A DNA stretch of 48,013 nt from NCBI GenBank assembly GCA_020846195.1, contig JADLEJ010000026.1:1-48013 (forward strand). Reading direction: 5' to 3'. This DNA comes from Nitrospira sp. (GTDB lineage: Bacteria > Nitrospirota > Nitrospiria > Nitrospirales > Nitrospiraceae). Position numbers and translations under genes: made by a program. How positions within the stretch are numbered: the stretch's first letter is position 1; the number at the start of each line of letters is the position of its first letter. Shown here one piece after another: positions 43,714 through 48,013 of this stretch. The notes under the pieces were generated by a model. The model did not search any database. It had not been told where the DNA came from and was given only the letters and a program-made list of their open reading frames with translations.

Positions 43714-44136
43714 TCAGAACGGCCAAAACCACAGGAGCGGACGAATCGGTTCATGTCTGGTAAACCCGAACATTCGCACGACTCCCTGGGAATCATAGTG
43801 GACATGGAACTGCTCCATATCGATCCCAGTCTTGGCAAGTGTCATGGATGGAGAATAGGGCGAAAAGAACCGGAAAATGAACCCGAAATCAACGCCCGAT
43901 GCCTTCGTGTCACTCCATTGATAGATGGTGGCCAACCCGAATTCCGAATCCAAGATCTCATCAGGGGCCCCGAGCTGGGCGACAACTTGTGGCAGGGTGG
44001 TCGTTCCCGATTGGATGAAGGCGACGTTGGAAGGCGCAACAACATCGTTTACAACCACTCGGCGCACGCTGCACCCCGTCATAAGCGCCACGCAGAGGGC
44101 CACGAGCAATCCACCTGAAAGCCATGAGGGGATCAC
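43714..44136 (-). CDS. BamE-like lipoprotein, downstream paralogue
   Basis: Predicted outer-membrane lipoprotein. The chosen GTG begins a signal peptide (VIPSWLSGGLLVALCVALMT) with lipobox MTGC, Cys22. The mature part has the SmpA/BamE-like pattern, FIQSGTTTLPQVVAQLGAPDE (helix, loop, then beta strands such as GLATIYQW). Length is 140 residues. It starts four bases after the stop of the upstream paralogue with which it shares that pattern, so this is a tandem duplication. A longer frame from 44235 is open but overlaps the neighbour. BAM-complex membership is not certain; many lipoproteins use this fold. Confidence 0.72.
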   Translation of the reverse strand: MIPSWLSGGLLVALCVALMTGCSVRRVVVNDVVAPSNVAFIQSGTTTLPQVVAQLGAPDEILDSEFGLATIYQWSDTKASGVDFGFIFRFFSPYSPSMTLAKTGIDMEQFHVHYDSQGVVRMFGFTRHEPIRPLLWFWPF

Positions 44137-44140
44137 GCGA

Positions 44141-44527
44141 TCAGTCTCCAAACGGCCACAGCTTGAATTCCACATTCGGCGTGCGCTTGCTATAGAGCAC
44201 CTCTTCGACAAGGCCGTTTCGTCCGAAGAAGACATAGAGATTGTCGCTTTTGATCTCCATCCGCACGAAATTCAGAACTAACAACAGCAAGGCGGGCGAT
44301 TTTCCATCATAGTAATAGTAGTGAAAGATTTCTCGATCGTTCCCTCGCACAACGCGTTCGGGAGCGCCCAACAGCGCCACCACTTCACTCGCGGTGCTGA
44401 CCCCCTTCTTAATCTGCGTGATCGACTCCTCCTTCAGCGGTTCTCCGAGCGTACCTCGCGTGACGACGCATCCTTGGGTCACCAGCAGCATCGCCAGAAG
44501 AACAATATAGCTATACCGTTTGAACAT
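44141..44527 (-). CDS. BamE-like lipoprotein, upstream paralogue
   Basis: The 128-residue product has a signal peptide and lipobox VTQGC (Cys20) and the same core as its neighbour: ITQIKKGVSTASEVVALLGAPERVVR followed by beta strands. The shared helix-turn TASEVVALLGAP / TLPQVVAQLGAP shows common origin. AGGAG lies six bases before the ATG. It belongs to the operon DUF502-GNAT-lipoprotein-lipoprotein. Confidence 0.75.
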   Translation of the reverse strand: MFKRYSYIVLLAMLLVTQGCVVTRGTLGEPLKEESITQIKKGVSTASEVVALLGAPERVVRGNDREIFHYYYYDGKSPALLLLVLNFVRMEIKSDNLYVFFGRNGLVEEVLYSKRTPNVEFKLWPFGD

Positions 44528-44539
44528 GGAAGCTCCTGG

Positions 44540-45055
44540 TTACGCTTCGTCCGGGCGATCTTTCAAGCTACGCGCGTGGCCAAGCACGAAATCTGTTTCA
44601 AATACGGAATAGGACGAGGACTTGAGGCCGACGCGCCGATATACATCTTGGGCGACATTGTTCTCTGACTCCACATAGAGACGCAGGCCGCAAACGCCGG
44701 GGTCAGCCTTCGCCCGCTCGATCACCGTCGCGTGCAACGTCCGAAAGACACCCTGCCGCCGCCAGGCCGGATCCACGTACACGCTTTGAATCCACCAAAA
44801 TGACGCATTCCGCCAATCGCTCCACTCATAGGTAATCATCAGTTGACCGACCACTTGGCCGGTCTGTGCCTGCGCTGCCACGAGAAAAAATCCGTGCGCG
44901 GCGGAATTCAGCAGGGCCTGCGTGCCTCGTCGGAGACGGTCGACCTCTAAGCGCCGCCCTTCGGTTTCCAGGGCCATCGCTTGGCTGAAAGCAACAAGCC
45001 GTTCGATGTCATCGTGGCGGCCTTGCCTGATTGTCCACTCTGGTCGAATGGTCAT
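44540..45055 (-). CDS. GNAT family N-acetyltransferase
   Basis: Acetyl-CoA-dependent transferase of unknown substrate. The 171-residue product has the GNAT core with IQSVYVDPAWRRQGVFRTL (motif A, QxxGx-like acetyl-CoA loop) and LRLYVESENNVAQDVYRRVG (motif B with the conserved N and aromatic). The ATG overlaps the stop of the DUF502 gene (ATGA); a longer frame upstream is the out-of-phase shadow of that gene. It may act on a small molecule or a protein terminus. Confidence 0.87.
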   Translation of the reverse strand: MTIRPEWTIRQGRHDDIERLVAFSQAMALETEGRRLEVDRLRRGTQALLNSAAHGFFLVAAQAQTGQVVGQLMITYEWSDWRNASFWWIQSVYVDPAWRRQGVFRTLHATVIERAKADPGVCGLRLYVESENNVAQDVYRRVGLKSSSYSVFETDFVLGHARSLKDRPDEA

Positions 45056-45678
45056 ACTGACCGCTCGGCCGTGCGCGGCGGTTGCAGCCAGCCGGACGCT
45101 GGCTTGAATAATCCTGCGGAGAATTCCATCTTCATTGCATCTTCGGCCGGCAAATTGAGCGCATGCACCTGCCCTTCCGGAACAAAAGCGAGATAGCCGG
45201 TAAACGGATGGATGGCGGTTGGAACAAACACCATCAGAAGCCGGTCGATCGGTGAGACTTGCAGAACGACGGGGGCTGTGCCCATCACAAATCCCAGCGC
45301 CCACAATCCGTCACGAGGAAAAGGAAATGCGACCACGGTGCTCTGGCCGAAGCGTGAGCGAAAATTCAGAATGTCGGTCATTCCCTTCATCGTCAGATAA
45401 ATGCTTCGCACTAATGGGATCTGATCCAGCTTCTGTTCCAAATACGACACTACTCGCTGCCCGATGACATGCGTGGTGACAGCTCCCACGATCAAGACCA
45501 GTACAACCAGCATGATGAGCCCAAGGCCTGGAATGTGAAAAGAGAACCGGCCACCGACCATTTCGGTAAGCAGCTCGTCGAGGGTCCAGAACAGCGTGCT
45601 CAGGATAAGATAGGTGGCCCAGGCTGGAACGAGCAGAAAGAGGCCTGAAGCAAAGACTCGCCAGGTTTTGCGCAGCAT
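45052..45678 (-). CDS. DUF502 family membrane protein
   Basis: Conserved inner-membrane protein of unknown function. The 208-residue product has two membrane helices (about 8-32 and 48-74) followed by a beta-rich soluble domain with the family segments IPLVRSIYLTMKGM and GFVMGTAPVVLQV and a late VFVPTAIHPFTGYLAFVP. GGTGGAG precedes the ATG. It opens a four-gene operon with GNAT and the two lipoproteins. Some related proteins are reported in plants in trichome/endosome transport; the bacterial role is unknown. Confidence 0.88.
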   Translation of the reverse strand: MLRKTWRVFASGLFLLVPAWATYLILSTLFWTLDELLTEMVGGRFSFHIPGLGLIMLVVLVLIVGAVTTHVIGQRVVSYLEQKLDQIPLVRSIYLTMKGMTDILNFRSRFGQSTVVAFPFPRDGLWALGFVMGTAPVVLQVSPIDRLLMVFVPTAIHPFTGYLAFVPEGQVHALNLPAEDAMKMEFSAGLFKPASGWLQPPRTAERSV

Positions 45679-45845
45679 GAAACTCCACCTGATGATGACG
45701 GCTATCTGTGAAGGCCAAGTGTAACAGAAACCGCCGAGTCACAGAAGCACTCTGCACTCTCTTGATCTCACGATATACGCTGCACTATTCTAAGCGGATA
45801 TATTGCGCGCCACAGCGGCGACGCTTTCAACGAAGGGACGTTGCG

Positions 45846-46106
45846 ATGGCCATTGATAACGATCTATTAGCAATTCTGTGTTGCCCTGAAACCAAGCAGC
45901 CGGTCTCCCTGGCAGATGAGGATCTCGTTCGGCGGATCAATGAAACGATCAGTCGTGGCGGACTGCAGAATAGAGGCAAGCAAGGGGTCACTCAACGGGT
46001 AGACGGTGGACTGGTGCGCGCCGACGCAAAGATTTTCTATCCCGTTCGAGAGAATATCCCCGTGATGCTGATCGAGGAAGGAATTGCCCTCGAACAAGTC
46101 GGGTGA
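45846..46106 (+). CDS. Trm112-like protein
   Basis: Small zinc-ribbon-like protein of the Trm112/YcaR group, which in eukaryotes activates methyltransferases and in bacteria has an uncertain role. The 86-residue product opens with DNDLLAILCCPETKQPV, where the cysteine pair is the conserved part, and ends with FYPVRENIPVMLIEEG, the typical second half. The ATG is preceded by GAAGGGACG. No methyltransferase gene is adjacent; it is convergent with the zinc-ribbon gene behind it. Confidence 0.85.
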   Translation: MAIDNDLLAILCCPETKQPVSLADEDLVRRINETISRGGLQNRGKQGVTQRVDGGLVRADAKIFYPVRENIPVMLIEEGIALEQVG

Positions 46107-46222
46107 GTCAAATCTCTGCCGAAGTTAATGCGCTCCGGTCACGTACAGTCTCTGCGGCCCGCCGATCTCTCTTCGAAAAAGTTTCACGCCTGTCCGTTGC
46201 ATCCATTCTCTCAGATGCAACG

Positions 46223-46504
46223 TTAGCCTCCCGATATCTCAAGATCGGCGCGAGCAGTATCGGTCTTGGAGCCGGTTGATGTCCCACAATGCTGACAGAG
46301 ATATTCATAGAGATTGCCGGACGGTAAGACAAGCAGAAGCCGCTCCCGCGTGGGCGTGGCAACGCGACAATGAGGACAATACAAGAGCGACGCCTGGAAT
46401 GCGCCGAACTGATCGGCCCGTTTTGGAGTATTCATACGAGAATTCTTCATCGGCATACCGAATGCCCCTGCCCCGCCCATTGGCCGCTTAGGTGGAATAG
46501 ACAT
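46223..46504 (-). CDS. Small zinc-ribbon protein
   Basis: The 93-residue product has CPHC and CQHC pairs (about 30 residues apart, in LYCPHCRVATPTRERL and YEYLCQHCGTSTG), a zinc ribbon that may bind nucleic acid or serve as a structural knuckle. The N-terminal part (PPKRPMGGAGAFGMPMKNS) is low-complexity; the true start may be a later ATG because no good binding site stands before this one. Function unknown. Confidence 0.55.
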   Translation of the reverse strand: MSIPPKRPMGGAGAFGMPMKNSRMNTPKRADQFGAFQASLLYCPHCRVATPTRERLLLVLPSGNLYEYLCQHCGTSTGSKTDTARADLEISGG

Positions 46505-46611
46505 GGAAAGATTTTAGGCAAGGATGAGCCACGGGTCAATGGATTCCGCTGGGCTTGCTTATTAGGCTTACGATGAGAAGAAGGGGTCTGAACAGACTAG
46601 GGATCGATCTC

Positions 46612-46824
46612 TTATTCCATCTCGGATCGCTTGATATGCACTCGCGACCAAATAAAACGCACCGTTTGCACAAAAACATAGATGGCCAACCCACTCAGGA
46701 GGCCGTATAGACCGGCTCGACTCCATGGCCAGACGTCAGGAGCATGCAGCACAAATCCCAGTGCCAGATGCCCCCCTGCCCCAAGGCAGAGGGCAAAGAT
46801 AATCCACTCTCGTGCCAGGACCAT
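46612..46824 (-). CDS. Small membrane protein
   Basis: Unrecognised 70-residue protein with two membrane helices (IIFALCLGAGGHLALGFVL and GLYGLLSGLAIYVFVQTVRF) joined by a short tryptophan-containing loop, and a basic C-terminus. Typical of small inner-membrane proteins with no known role. No strong binding site before the ATG. Confidence 0.5.
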   Translation of the reverse strand: MVLAREWIIFALCLGAGGHLALGFVLHAPDVWPWSRAGLYGLLSGLAIYVFVQTVRFIWSRVHIKRSEME

Positions 46825-46887
46825 GCTATAAGCCTGTTAGAGGGAGAGGATGACATGGGCCGAGAAGCACACGACCCACACTGCGGT

Positions 46888-47256
46888 TTAGACAGATGTC
46901 TTCGCTGACTCGATCTCGGTCGCTGTAATGAGACTGGATAAGTAGTCCGACACAAAATTCAACGCTTCTTCCCTGCCATCGGCGCGGCGGCCTTTTTCAC
47001 GCCTCTGCACCGATAATTCATGATCGAGATCGGACTTCACTTCACCCAGTACACGCTGAAGCGAGGACGGCGTCAGATTGCTGTCCATGTCTTCGAGTTC
47101 CTGGCATCGATCCAGAACCCAATTGAGACCTTCAATCCGTCCGGTATAGTGCTCTTGCTCAGCTGTATCGATACGGGCCATCGCCGTCGCAAAAGTTTGG
47201 GCCTCGTAAATGAGGTTGTAGAAGCTAGTAACGGCTCGCTGCAGGCTTGAGTTCAT
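46888..47256 (-). CDS. Hypothetical helical protein
   Basis: Unrecognised 122-residue soluble protein, almost entirely helical, with heptad-like stretches (FYNLIYEAQTFATAMARI, LQRVLGEVKSDLDHELSV). AAGGAG lies before the ATG. No signal peptide. It follows the next small gene on the same strand by 79 bases. Confidence 0.6.
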   Translation of the reverse strand: MNSSLQRAVTSFYNLIYEAQTFATAMARIDTAEQEHYTGRIEGLNWVLDRCQELEDMDSNLTPSSLQRVLGEVKSDLDHELSVQRREKGRRADGREEALNFVSDYLSSLITATEIESAKTSV

Positions 47257-47335
47257 GATGCTCCTTCATCTGAAAAAATTAACCTCTCAATTATACATGA
47301 GAACTTACCCGCGACAAGGAAAATTTTCAGAAGGG

Positions 47336-47665
47336 CTAGGTAAAGAGAAGGGAATGGAATTCGTTCATAAACCCATAGTACAGCGGCGCAAAATCTTTCA
47401 GGCTATCCGGGCTGGTTTCTTTAAGCCGCTTGAAGAAGAAGACTTGGGCACGCGGGTCAAGCTGTTCAAGCAAGTGACTCAATTGCGCCATCGTATAACT
47501 GCCGGCTGGGACGCTGAGAATATAATGAACAAGCCGTTCGACGAACTGCTGCCCCAAGTACTCGGTGGCCACATATTCTTGCGGAATTTTCCCTGATGCC
47601 AACAGCTCATCGAAGGGAACCGCTTGTGCGGCGAATGGAACAGATGGTTTTGGCTGATTAGGCAC
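47336..47665 (-). CDS. Hypothetical helical protein
   Basis: Unrecognised 109-residue soluble protein, helical (FVERLVHYILSVPAGSYTM, LSHLLEQLDPRAQVFFFKRL). The start is GTG with GGAGG seven bases upstream. It precedes the other helical gene on the same strand, so the two may be co-transcribed. Behind it, toward the right end, a 285-base stretch has no gene that I can support. Confidence 0.6.
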   Translation of the reverse strand: MPNQPKPSVPFAAQAVPFDELLASGKIPQEYVATEYLGQQFVERLVHYILSVPAGSYTMAQLSHLLEQLDPRAQVFFFKRLKETSPDSLKDFAPLYYGFMNEFHSLLFT

Positions 47666-47950
47666 CCAAGATCCTCCAAGATCGTCGTGAGAATAGGAAG
47701 GATCTTGTGACTGTACGTGAGGCCTGGGAACCCGTCAAGTGTGCAGATGGGCTAATGACCCCGGACCAAAAGGCTGATACGCGATGGATGGTGAGGTCAA
47801 AGAGAACTACCTTGACAGTCCTTTTCATGATTTCCAACAAGTATGAGGCGATCGAGGCAGGAAATTTCGACTGTGAACCTCTCCCTAACGCGAAGGGGGG
47901 CGGGGTCCCTTTCGGAATCCCGCCCCCCCGTGAAGCGCACTGGACTGCGT
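47666..47950. other. Gene-free interval at the right end
   Basis: No open frame of convincing length on either strand. It holds the terminator hairpin of the partial gene at the right edge and presumably the promoter of the hypothetical gene to the left. Nothing else was recognised. Confidence 0.6.
47895..47928 (-). terminator. Hairpin terminator after the partial gene at the right end
   Basis: GGGGGGCGGG pairs with CCCGCCCCCC and the stem continues inward through TCC/GGA around a short loop. It is 22 bases after the stop codon of the partial gene. No T-run follows on either strand, so it may be a weak or protein-assisted terminator. Confidence 0.65.
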
Positions 47951-48013
47951 TTACAGCCAGGTCACGCGCTCGGCCGGCCGAATGTAGATCGGCTCTTCGA
48001 CCTGAATACGTGC
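47951..48013 (-). CDS. C-terminal end of an unidentified gene
   Basis: Twenty codons and a TAA stop are visible: the sequence ends VEEPIYIRPAERVTWL. The frame has GC-rich third positions and a terminator follows, so it is a real gene end. I do not recognise the protein from so short a tail. Confidence 0.6.
   Translation of the reverse strand, partial: ARIQVEEPIYIRPAERVTWL

Noticed and set aside
47800..47850. TTGACA near the right end as a promoter
   Set aside because: The next TATGAG-like box is about 24 bases away, too far for sigma-70, and no gene begins behind it.

Overview
This is a stretch of bacterial chromosome, high in GC and densely packed with mostly housekeeping genes. The gene content and several lineage-flavoured proteins point to the genus Nitrospira (phylum Nitrospirota), but this is an inference from remembered protein character; no diagnostic nitrite-oxidation gene lies in the window.

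Region 1 (1-6,400) carries the start of an ATP synthase F1 operon (atpH-atpA, beginning at atpH), an MscS-type channel, an AsmA-like protein, and a lower-GC operon of three or four unrecognised genes. It ends at tRNA-Ser(GGA). The 3' end of that tRNA is repeated about 200 bp downstream, which looks like an attachment-site scar. Region 2 (6,700-12,400) holds a 121-bp palindromic repeat, the SRP RNA gene, the dnaX-ybaB-recR recombination/replication cluster, a DksA-like factor, a TPR lipoprotein, and a small lipoprotein whose frame runs through its own terminator. Region 3 (12,400-20,500) has tRNA-Val(CAC), trmFO-xerC, argB, an M28 peptidase, a methyltransferase-like protein, a gamma-carbonic anhydrase-like protein, rimO (with a promoter that implies leaderless mRNA) and purU.

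Region 4 (20,500-32,300) contains an envelope-stress module read as response regulator -> sensor kinase -> HtrA/DegP protease, a lone succinate dehydrogenase flavoprotein, glycine dehydrogenase gcvP, the ribosome-rescue hydrolase arfB, fabI and a TPR protein. Region 5 (32,400-37,900) has a Mug-type DNA glycosylase, a tiny exported Lys/Glu/His repeat protein, a five-gene operon (small protein, FIST sensor, FKBP isomerase, gcvT, Nudix hydrolase) and an FMN reductase. Region 6 (38,000-40,100) is a lower-GC patch with a dead IS3 transposase fragment, one intact and one truncated aldo/keto reductase.

Region 7 (40,100-48,013) contains a P1-family peptidase with a second copy of the 121-bp repeat at its 5' end, a beta-CASP metallo-hydrolase translationally coupled to a LOG-family protein, an operon of DUF502, GNAT and two paralogous BamE-like lipoproteins, a Trm112-like protein, four small hypothetical genes and the last codons of an unidentified gene. 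I found no CRISPR array, no complete insertion sequence and no obvious defence island. The best leads are the repeat family, the tRNA-Ser scar with the adjacent unknown operon, and the stop codon lying beyond a terminator.
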